A stretch of DNA of 13,903 nt from Acetobacteraceae bacterium (GTDB lineage Bacteria > Pseudomonadota > Alphaproteobacteria > Acetobacterales > Acetobacteraceae), in the NCBI GenBank assembly GCA_030039695.1, contig JASHVB010000846.1, forward strand, positions 1 to 13,903, in the 5' to 3' direction. The position numbers were made by a program, and so were the translations under genes. Of this stretch, positions 7,313 through 13,903 are shown in pieces (position 1 is the stretch's first letter; the number at the start of each line of letters is the position of its first letter). The notes beneath the pieces are model-generated. The model saw nothing but the letters and a program-made list of their open reading frames with translations. It was not told the origin of the DNA and searched no databases.

Positions 7313-9232
7313 TCATGACGGTTCCAGCGTCATCTCGTCGTGCATAACTGCCATCGGTGGCTCCTCGACCTCGGTGTCGGTCGAGATCTCCCAATGCGTG
7401 GTGCCGTCCGGCACTTCGTCGATCTGTACAAAGCCGAGCTTGCGATAGTGCTCGCGGACCATCCCGTTACGGTCGGTCGGGCGGTAAAGCCCGAGCAAGC
7501 GGCAAATGCCCCACCCACGTGCACGCAGCAGGATCTCTCGCAATGTCGCCTGCTCAACTTGGCGCCCGAGCACCCGGCAACTCATCAACCAGGTGTCGAT
7601 GAGCCAAGTCCTCGGCTCTGCGGGGCGGCAGATGATGGCGCAGATAATGCCGTTGTCCCCGAACTTGTCGATCAGGCGCGCATGTAGCGTCATCACCTCT
7701 GGATCAGACTCGGCCTCTGCCACTTCGGTCTCGGTATAGCGACGGGTCGTCAAGTTGAACTGGTTGCTCTTGTTGATGAGCTGGGTGACACGCACTCGTG
7801 ACATCCGGTCGAACGAGTTGAACACGATCCGCATGTCGAGCGAGCGCAGGTAGGCGTTAAGGTCCCCGCTTTGCCTCATCAGTGCGAGCCGGCGGGCGTT
7901 GCCCCGGTACATCTCGGCTCGCGTCCGGTCCTCGTTGGAGAACCGGACAGATTCGAAATATCCTGCCGCGGCCAGGGTGCGCGCATAATTCGCGGGATCG
8001 GCGTCGAGCTCGGGCACCGCAACTTCTGGCAGCTCATGCCGGATCAGCCCGCGCTCCACCGGATTGTCATCAAGGAACACCAAGGATTCGAGGCCGAGCG
8101 ATAGCTCCTCGGCGATCGCCCGTATATTTGTCGCCTTGTCGTTCCAGTTGGCCTGGAAGACCGCGATGTGCTCTTCCCGAAGTAGCATATCGGGATGCTC
8201 GAGGAACGGCCGGCGCGCGACGCTATCGGTGTTCTTCGAGCTGACCGCCAACACGATGCCGCGCTCGCGCAGTGCCAGAGCGAGCTGTTGCACGTTGAGA
8301 TGTGCCTCGCCGGTGGCGTCGCCCTGAGCGATCTTGATGCCATCCATCCCGTCATCGCCAATGACTCCGCCCCAGACCGTGTTGTCGAGGTCCAGCACGA
8401 GGCAGCGGCGGCTCTTGCCGCGCATCGCGGCAACAAGCCGCGCGACATGATCCGCGTAGAGCGGAACATAGGTATCGGCGAACGGCAGCTTGGCGAGATT
8501 CCATTGCGCCGGCGAATGCCATTCGGCGAGGCCCACAGTTTCGGCCAGGCCCGCGATGTCGAGCAGCACATCCTCGGATGTCATTGCGGCTTCAGTGATG
8601 CGCTGATTAACGGCCTCGATGAGGCTGCGGGTCGTGCCTGGTAGTTCGCGGTCGAGCGAGCCAAACAGGCTTTCCGGCGGTGGTGCCAGGGTCTGAAGGA
8701 TGCACACCGCTCCGCAGTTGCGGCGGATGCCGGCACGGATCGTATCCAGCAGGTCTGCTGCAGCGTCAATGCTCCGAGCGGCCGCCTGCGCGTCGCCCGG
8801 AGAAAGGCGCAGCCCTAGCGCGCGATGATCGAGCGCCAGCAGCACCACATCCGGCCTAGCCCGATTGATCCCTGAGTCAGGCGTAAGCGCGTCCTGTAGA
8901 AACTGGTCATAGCCGCCTCGCACGCATTCGAGTGCGATTCCATGCCGCGCGGCGGTGGCGACCAGGACGGGCTCGACTAGGTCGAGCGTTCCGTTCCCAA
9001 GTAGGCCGAGCCGAAATGGCGTCAGCGGGGCCAGTGACTGTTGCCGCATCCGAGCCGCGTCGATCGTTCGGCCGAGGCGGGTAAGTTGGTTCTCATCTAG
9101 CGAAAATCCGGCGATCCCCCGTAGTGGCTTGCCGAGCGGCTCTCCATTGCTGAGCAACGCTTTGCAGCGAGCAGAAAAGTCCGCAGGGGGTCGGGGAAGC
9201 CACAACAGCTTTCCATAGAGATCGGTTGTCAC
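7313..9232 (-). CDS. FkbH-like HAD-IIIC family protein (probable glyceryl-ACP loading enzyme)
   Basis: The 639-residue product has the full three-part FkbH layout. The N-terminal half (about 70-270) is SGNH-like, with RLGLLGNGTLD. The HAD domain carries LDLDNTVWGGVIGDDG (Asp281, Asp283), AVSSKN (Ser331) and FLDDNP (Asp388, Asp389). The C-terminal acyltransferase-like domain has NKSNQFNLTTRRY (488-499) and SCRVLGRQVE (551-560). Family members such as those in tetronate and FK506/FK520 pathways dephosphorylate 1,3-bisphosphoglycerate and transfer a glyceryl group to a carrier protein; Cys552 or a nearby residue may take part. The GTG start at 9232 has a strong GAGGGGG (9235-9241). It is the first gene of the operon and, with the ACP, would supply the acyl donor for the MBOAT protein. 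The glyceryl substrate is inferred from the family. Confidence 0.92.
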   Translation of the reverse strand: MTTDLYGKLLWLPRPPADFSARCKALLSNGEPLGKPLRGIAGFSLDENQLTRLGRTIDAARMRQQSLAPLTPFRLGLLGNGTLDLVEPVLVATAARHGIALECVRGGYDQFLQDALTPDSGINRARPDVVLLALDHRALGLRLSPGDAQAAARSIDAAADLLDTIRAGIRRNCGAVCILQTLAPPPESLFGSLDRELPGTTRSLIEAVNQRITEAAMTSEDVLLDIAGLAETVGLAEWHSPAQWNLAKLPFADTYVPLYADHVARLVAAMRGKSRRCLVLDLDNTVWGGVIGDDGMDGIKIAQGDATGEAHLNVQQLALALRERGIVLAVSSKNTDSVARRPFLEHPDMLLREEHIAVFQANWNDKATNIRAIAEELSLGLESLVFLDDNPVERGLIRHELPEVAVPELDADPANYARTLAAAGYFESVRFSNEDRTRAEMYRGNARRLALMRQSGDLNAYLRSLDMRIVFNSFDRMSRVRVTQLINKSNQFNLTTRRYTETEVAEAESDPEVMTLHARLIDKFGDNGIICAIICRPAEPRTWLIDTWLMSCRVLGRQVEQATLREILLRARGWGICRLLGLYRPTDRNGMVREHYRKLGFVQIDEVPDGTTHWEISTDTEVEEPPMAVMHDEMTLEPS

Positions 9233-9285
9233 GGCCCCCTCGCTCTATCTATTGTGCGCGGTCGATCATGCATATTTACAGTAGA

Positions 9286-9365
9286 GGAGCAAGTAAAGAT
9301 GCGCGGTTGATAAAAGATCGCGACATTGTGCGGAACCGTACCAACCGATCTTTGACACTTGCTCC
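9286..9365. repeat. 24-base imperfect inverted repeat upstream of the operon
   Basis: Left arm 9286-9309 begins GGAGCAAGTAAAGATG and ends CGGTTG. Right arm 9342-9365 is CAACCGATCTTTGAC followed by ACTTGCTCC. They pair as GGAGCAAGT, AAAGAT and CGGTTG blocks, with one 3-base bulge on each side and a 32-base loop. AGATCGGTTG from the right arm's complement recurs at 9219-9228, within the first codons of the FkbH-like gene. It lies 54 bases upstream of that gene's start, so it could be a regulator site, a leader hairpin or a small element's terminal repeats. No clear -35/-10 pair was found. Confidence 0.55.
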
Positions 9366-10275
9366 GTCTGGGCGTGGCTTAACCGGCCATTCTCAGCCGC
9401 CGAGCAGCGGAGCACCACGTTGTTGACGAATGCGTTGCGGTACTCCGTATTCTACAAGCAGAATGGCTTGCTTGGCATTCTGGCCAAAGCTCCGCCCCAC
9501 CGCCGTTCCGGCAGCGTTGTTGTGGGGTAATGTCTCTTGTGCGCTGTCCGGTTCATAGCCGGCCCGGTGCGCAATCGTCCTTTATAGTTACCGTTACGGC
9601 TCGTTATACTCGGGAGGGAAGAGAATATTTGCGTGACTTATTCGCCGCCGCAAGGATGCACGGTCAGCCGGCCGGTGCCGCGCGCGCAGGCCGGACTATT
9701 ACGCCGTCGGCCGCGGGTCCTGCTTGCAAGATCGTTCTCGAAACGAATGCCCTAACACCAATAGAGTTGCTGGCGCGGCAAGGGGAGCGTCTGATTTGGC
9801 GGGGCAGGGGTGTGGTTCGGAGCTTTAGTTCCAGACAGGGCTGAGCCACTCCTGGGAGGAACCTATCGGCATGGAAAACCGCCAGAGCCTGGCTCAGATT
9901 GAGGCGCGAGAGACGCAAGTCCAACTGTCGAACCGGTTCTGGCGCCTGAGCCCGACGGGTGCATTCGAGGGGTTGTTCCGGTCCCGGGCGGAAACCAGCT
10001 AGACGGCCCACCTGGTTCAGATGTTCGATAGCGCAGGGGTGCGGGCACATGTTTTGGTGCTCGAGGCAGACGGGCCGGCAGAATCAGGCGCTCGGCCACT
10101 CCCGGGGTGGTCTGTGGGGCAACATTCATCTCAAGACAGACGTCGACAGCCTTACCGTCCAATGCGGCCAGCCGGATTGGTATGGAAATATTGGCGCTGT
10201 TGCGACGCACTCAGTGCGGTAAGACAACCGTTGAGACGGAGCCTGAGACCGGATCAGTCGGGGAGGAGCAAGTCG
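9366..10275. other. About 0.9 kb without a recognisable gene
   Basis: Open frames here (for example 9530-9844 on plus, 9664-10050 on minus) show no known motifs and look like chance frames in GC-rich DNA. A 43-codon frame at 9871-10002 has a possible GGGAGG upstream (9854-9859) and contains SNRFWRLSPTGAFEGLF, but I do not recognise it. A 7-base inverted repeat, CAGAATG (9459-9465) with CATTCTG (9476-9482), is present. Given the broken gene that follows, this is probably decayed coding sequence. Confidence 0.45.
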
Positions 10276-11155
10276 GTGCGGGCTCAAGATTTCTATCTGG
10301 TAAATGGTCCGATGAATAGCGCCGAGGACGCGTCGCCTGCGCTGCGGGATTTACCCCGCCGCATCGGATCGTTGTGCGAGATCGCTCAAGGAGCCCTGAT
10401 CCATCGCGACATTGCACCGTGGCTTTAAGGCGTGAAGCTTTCCGGTGAGAAGCGCGACCTTGCGAATATCCGCCCTGTTGCTCGGGTGATCCAGGAAATC
10501 GGGAGACGCAACGCGAAACCGCTACGCGAGACCCGTGCGCCGGCGGAGCGCATGCCGTGCGTGTGCCGGCGCTTCTCAAGTTTGCTGCGATTCTGCGCGA
10601 ACAGCGCGTGCCCGCCCGTGCGCGCTGCGTCTTTGGCACATATCTCAATCCAGCCGATTCGAAGACTACTGGGTTGCGGAATACTGGAACACGGCCGAAC
10701 GTCGCTGGGTGCTCGTCGACACGCAACTTGACGACGCGCCGCGAAGGAGCTTCCGCGTCGACTTCGATCCCACCGATGTGCCGCATGATCGCTTCATCCT
10801 CGCGGGCGATGCCTGGCAACAATGCCGCTCAGGCCACGCTGATCCGAATCTCTTCGGCCTGCCTGCGATTTATCAAAGAGTATGGCATGTGGTGCATAGC
10901 GCAGAATCTCATCCGCGATCTCGCCTCACTCGAACACGTCGAGATGCTGCCGTAGGACGCCTGGGGAATGATGCCGGGCCGACGGCGATCCTCTCGGACG
11001 ACGACAGAACGTTCCTTGATCGAGTGGCCGAGCTCACACTGGGCAGTGATGACATGATTTCGTAGCTCCAGGAATTCTACGATGATCCACGCGTAAGAGT
11101 CTCGCGCAGCGTTTTGAATATGGATCGCACGATCGAGGAAGAATTGACCTTCTGA
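10276..11155 (+). pseudogene. Degenerate transglutaminase-like protein gene
   Basis: Homology to a bacterial transglutaminase-like family (about 280-290 residues) runs the full length but across frames. It starts GTG RAQDFYLVNGPMNSAED after a GGGAGGAG site at 10261-10268. A TAA at 10426-10428 interrupts IAPWL/GVKLS. The Cys-containing region CRRFSSLLRFCA (Cys codon at 10564) is followed by a shift to ILREQRVPARARC and VFGTYL. Another shift leads to FEDYWVAEYW, RRWVLVDTQLDD and DRFILAGDAWQQC. Another gives EYGMWCIAQNLIRDLASLEH, then TAG at 10953 where WDAWG would be expected. The last frame gives LDRVAELTLGSDDMI, TAG at 11063, and LQEFYDDPRVRVS to TGA at 11153-11155. The catalytic His expected in DHW is Tyr (DYW). 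At least four frameshifts and three stops make it non-functional. Confidence 0.85.
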
Positions 11156-11591
11156 CTCCGCCAATCGCGCCCAGCCGCCAAGTGGGGCAGACCGAGAGCG
11201 GTGAGTCGTCGAGGAGTGGGGGGTACCGCCAACGTCAATACGGATCGCGTTCGCCATGGCGCCGATCACGGCGGGAGGAAGCACGGCCTGCGCCAACGGT
11301 GCCAGGCGCTCTGGTGCGGCAGCGCGATTATTCCCTTAGAGGCGATATAGCACTGTCGGTGATCAGGACCTCCGTGCCCTCTCCATCAGAAATCTGATTC
11401 ATGGCGTGCTGTTCGATTGACCGGGTCCGACGCGCGGGGGGCGCACAATCCCAACATATCCCAGCTGGATAGCCTCAGCAGAGCCGAGCGCGTAGTCGGC
11501 ACAATCGATCGCTACTGCGACGACCGTCAGCACTCCGCGGGATCAAGAATGCACTCACCGCACCGATCTCCGACGGTGCCGAGCCATCTCC
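11156..11591. other. About 0.4 kb without a supported gene
   Basis: No convincing coding sequence, RNA gene or repeat is visible. A minus-strand frame around 11220-11296 reads AVLPPAVIGAMANAIRIDVG, which faintly recalls the C-terminal PPAIANAI segment of molybdenum hydroxylase large subunits. The match is too short to call. The stretch separates the transglutaminase-like remnant from the convergent histidine phosphatase gene. Confidence 0.4.
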
Positions 11592-12167
11592 CTACTCATC
11601 GATACGGTGCCATCCGGTGAGCAGCCGGTGGGTAGCCACGTCGAACGAGTAAACATTACCGCCGCCCACAGGTTGATCTTCGGTTCGGCTGATTGGTACT
11701 CCCTTCAGGTGGCACCGCAAAAGCGCACCTACCGCGCCATGGGAGATGATTGCCATGTCGCCGTCCGCGGGAGCCATGGAGATGGCGCGATTTGCGGCCC
11801 GCACGATTCGGCTCTGAGCATCGATGGCCCGCTCCCATCCCCGTACGCTTTCGTCGGGACGAGCAAAGAACGCATCCGCTTTGGCTTCAAACTCTGCCTT
11901 TGGCAGATATCCGGTCGCGGATCGATCGTTTTCGCCGAGGTCAGCGATGACGACCGCCGAGAGAGACAAGTGACCAGCCAGTATATGCGCCGCGTCCAGT
12001 GCCTTTCGCTCGGAGCTGGCGAAGACTGCCCGCACTCCACCGACCCAAGGCTGGTCAAGCATGAGTATCATGCGCCGGATACCTTGGCATGATAACGGCC
12101 ATTCCGGTACCGGTACTGATGGATCAATCGTGACTTCGGGATGCGTGACAAAGTAAGCGATCGTCAT
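11592..12167 (-). CDS. Histidine phosphatase superfamily protein, 191 aa
   Basis: This is an intact 191-residue gene of the phosphoglycerate-mutase/histidine phosphatase superfamily. The nucleophile His9 lies in YFVTHPEV, where the usual RHG is THP. SSERKALDAA supplies the second-motif Arg54, GENDRSATGYLP the acidic residue Glu79, and ISHGAVGALL the second His143. The ending, KGVPISRTEDQPVGGGNVYS, is typical of a small alphaproteobacterial subgroup with the same THPE motif, so the change is probably a subfamily trait rather than damage. The ATG at 12167 has GGAG about 10 bases upstream. It is a cytoplasmic protein without a signal peptide. The substrate is unknown; members hydrolyse phosphate esters of small metabolites or proteins. 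Its neighbours on both sides are broken genes, so context does not help. Confidence 0.9.
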   Translation of the reverse strand: MTIAYFVTHPEVTIDPSVPVPEWPLSCQGIRRMILMLDQPWVGGVRAVFASSERKALDAAHILAGHLSLSAVVIADLGENDRSATGYLPKAEFEAKADAFFARPDESVRGWERAIDAQSRIVRAANRAISMAPADGDMAIISHGAVGALLRCHLKGVPISRTEDQPVGGGNVYSFDVATHRLLTGWHRIDE

Positions 12168-12320
12168 CCTGGTCAGCTCCGCACGCTGCTCTCGCCTGAG
12201 GAACGGTTGCGTCTGATGATGTCGGCCGCCGTCCCGGTTGGAAAGACGAGATCGGCGCGAATGGAACGAGATAGGCGATCAAGCGGCGCACCGGTCGTGC
12301 TGCGGAGATGTTCCCTCGCC

Positions 12321-13389
12321 TTATTGCGTCGATCGGAAGAGAACCGGCCAATCCCCGGGCTCGCCCCCGCATTGCTGTTGCGCCGACAAAAATGCCAAGC
12401 GGAAGTGCTCGCCGTCCCAAATCCACCTCGCTGCCGAGCCGCAATCCGCAAGGCCGCGCCCTCTCTCACTCATCGACAGCGTGCCTGTGGCCGGATCGAA
12501 ATCACCCTCGGTGAGCCCGGTCGTCACGCCATGGTCCGGATCGGGATCGCCCTGGTAAGGCGTGGGCAGCCCGAGTTCGTGCACCTCGCCGCCAGATCGC
12601 TCAGTCAAGAAGCCGATAAAGGTGCCCTGATATGCCCCATGATGCACGGTATGAGGACCAGCGCGCGACGGTCGTCGAGCGCGTAGGCGGCAGGCTCCAT
12701 TAATGTCACGTCTGCGTCGCACTGCTCGCCGCGCAAAATGCTGGCGCCGTTGCGCCTGGTCTCTGCGATCAGCGCTGCCGCCTCCGCCGTGCCCAGCGAG
12801 GCGGTGATGGGATGGGCGGGGATGCGCGGCGGCGGGGGGGGGCAGCCGGCACCTCGGTTGCCGGGACCGGGCCCGGATTCAGCAGGGCGGTCTCCGCGCC
12901 GGCACGGCCCTGGCGATCGTCCATGCGCGACAGTGCCGCAATCAGGCCATCAAGCGGAATCGTCGTATCATCGCCCGGCAGATCGAGCACCTTGCCGTTC
13001 CGGATCTGCTGTACGAAGTCGCGCAGCGCCGCGAGGCTGTCGGTGGCAAATCAGGTGCCATCCACCGCAGCGTCGGCACGATGCCAGCCAGCGGGGAGCG
13101 GCAAGGTGTGGCCATCGAGCATGATGTCGCTTCTGTCGAACGGGCTGTCGGCAGAGATGGTGGCATGCAACGTACCCCGAGGTCCGGCCTCGCGTGCAAT
13201 CGAGAGCACGGCGCGCCCTCCCGCCTCCTGGTCAAACGCCTTGGCCTCGCATTGAAGCGTGTTGTCGCAGGCGACGAGCCAGGACTTGTAGGTGTTGTAG
13301 GATTGCGCCGTCGCGGCGGCGGCACATAGCCAGAGCGTCAGGCCAGCCAGCAACGCGCCGGACCGGAGCGCCAACTTTCCCCCACCCAT
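12321..13389 (-). pseudogene. Broken DUF1176-domain protein gene
   Basis: A signal peptide (ALLAGLTLWLCAAAATAQ) is followed by the DUF1176 opening, TYKSWLVACDNTLQCEAKAF and AREAGPRG. TGA at 13051-13053 falls in DGT(W)FATDSLAALRDF, probably a former Trp codon. The same frame continues through LDLPGDDTTIPLDGLIAALS. Near a run of nine G (12834-12842 on the plus strand) homology moves to a second frame (ITASLGTAEAAALIAETRR, CDADVTLMEP). Near 12640 it moves to a third frame (GAYQGTFIGFLTE, then DFDPATGTLSMSERGRGLAD and CGSAARWIWDGEHFRL). Added together the pieces give about 355 residues, the normal length for these secreted or periplasmic proteins of unknown function. One stop and two frameshifts indicate a recent pseudogene. 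The start at 13389 fits the signal peptide best. Confidence 0.87.
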
Positions 13390-13903
13390 CAGAACCAAGA
13401 TCCTGCGCTTGTGCGTGACCGCTTGTTTGGACCACTTTGAGAGAGTCGTCGAACGATCGCAAGGAGCGCCCAAGGGTGGGCGGTACATCGAGCTGCAAGA
13501 CCTGTGTTTATATCGCTCGGAAGTCGTCGCAGGTACTACGCAGCCTCAGACGAACGCGGGCTGCCCTGCGCGCCGGCCGACGACCACGCCGGGTCCGCAC
13601 GCGCCCGGCTTTCCGCTGGTACACCCCTCGAGCAGAGGGCACCCGCATTCGGCCAACAGCGCGACACCGCATTTCGGCATAGAGTGGTGTGCCTTCGCGT
13701 TCTGCACTGTACCCCGGCGAGTACGACTGAGGTGTGGGAGATCGCGGTTGCGCTCTGCAAACACCGCGTCGGTTTATTGCGGTTCGAAGGTAATCGAACG
13801 GAAGGTCCGGCAGACGGGGCGGTACGGTTTCTGCGGCGGGACGCACCAACCCTTCGCCGATTTGCTAATGCCTTGCCCAACCCCGCCGCCTCCCGCAGTA
13901 TCG
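13390..13903. other. Right end of window without a supported gene
   Basis: Several long open frames overlap on both strands, including one on plus that stays open to the window edge and minus frames at 13508-13880. None shows recognisable domains, and their composition is arginine- and proline-rich, as expected for chance frames in GC-rich DNA. No tRNA, terminator or repeat was seen. Confidence 0.4.

Noticed and set aside
9352..9453. Possible sigma-70 promoters (TTGACA at 9352-9357; TTGACG with TATTCT at 9423-9453)
   Set aside because: The -10 partners are poor or badly spaced and no intact plus-strand gene follows.
10211..11296. Two long minus-strand open frames
   Set aside because: They are antisense to the transglutaminase-like remnant and carry no motif; homology is on the plus strand.
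11220..11296. Possible C-terminal fragment of a molybdenum hydroxylase large subunit
   Set aside because: Only about 20 residues (PPAVIGAMANAIRIDVG) resemble the family; too short and not supported by flanking sequence.
13508..13903. Open frames reaching the right edge, one with several Cys residues
   Set aside because: No known zinc-ribbon or other domain could be matched and the frames overlap on both strands; treated as chance frames.

Overview
The window looks like chromosomal DNA of a high-GC proteobacterium, most likely an alphaproteobacterium (Acetobacteraceae or Sphingomonadales type). I infer this from codon use and from the mix of families (MocR regulator, DUF1176 protein, histidine phosphatase, transglutaminase-like protein). 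No rRNA, tRNA or CRISPR array is visible, and the genus cannot be fixed from the sequence alone.

Layout from left to right. (1) Positions 1-1691 hold a MocR-type regulator (minus strand, cut by the left edge) that diverges from a small 4-oxalocrotonate-tautomerase-family gene. Repeat motifs that look like a shared operator lie between them. (2) Positions 1692-2690 are decayed DNA: a frameshifted N-terminal fragment of a SAM-dependent methyltransferase and a fragment of an IS1182-family transposase that stops just short of the next gene. (3) Positions 2695-9232 hold six intact, closely spaced minus-strand genes. In transcription order they encode an FkbH-like HAD-IIIC protein, an MBOAT acyltransferase, a membrane-anchored SGNH/DltD-like protein, an acyl carrier protein, a VOC protein resembling methylmalonyl-CoA epimerase, and a secreted GH16-like (concanavalin A-fold) protein. 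(4) Positions 9233-10275 hold no convincing gene but include a 24-bp imperfect inverted repeat upstream of the operon. (5) Positions 10276-13389 hold a heavily broken transglutaminase-like gene, an intact histidine phosphatase gene and a broken DUF1176 gene. (6) The right end, 13390-13903, has no supported gene.

The main interest is the six-gene operon. Its parts match the logic of the Dlt (teichoic acid D-alanylation) system: carrier protein, MBOAT and membrane SGNH protein. The DltA adenylating enzyme is replaced by an FkbH-like protein, a family known to load a glyceryl unit from 1,3-bisphosphoglycerate onto a carrier protein. The inferred pathway is FkbH-dependent charging of the ACP with a C3 hydroxyacyl group, possible adjustment of the alpha-carbon by the VOC protein, and MBOAT/SGNH-mediated export-side transfer to a glycan or other surface acceptor. 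The secreted GH16-like protein would bind or trim that polymer. The family assignments are well supported; the assembled pathway is a hypothesis.

The operon is undamaged while at least four neighbouring genes are remnants. This suggests the operon is under selection, perhaps as a recently acquired island set in decaying DNA.
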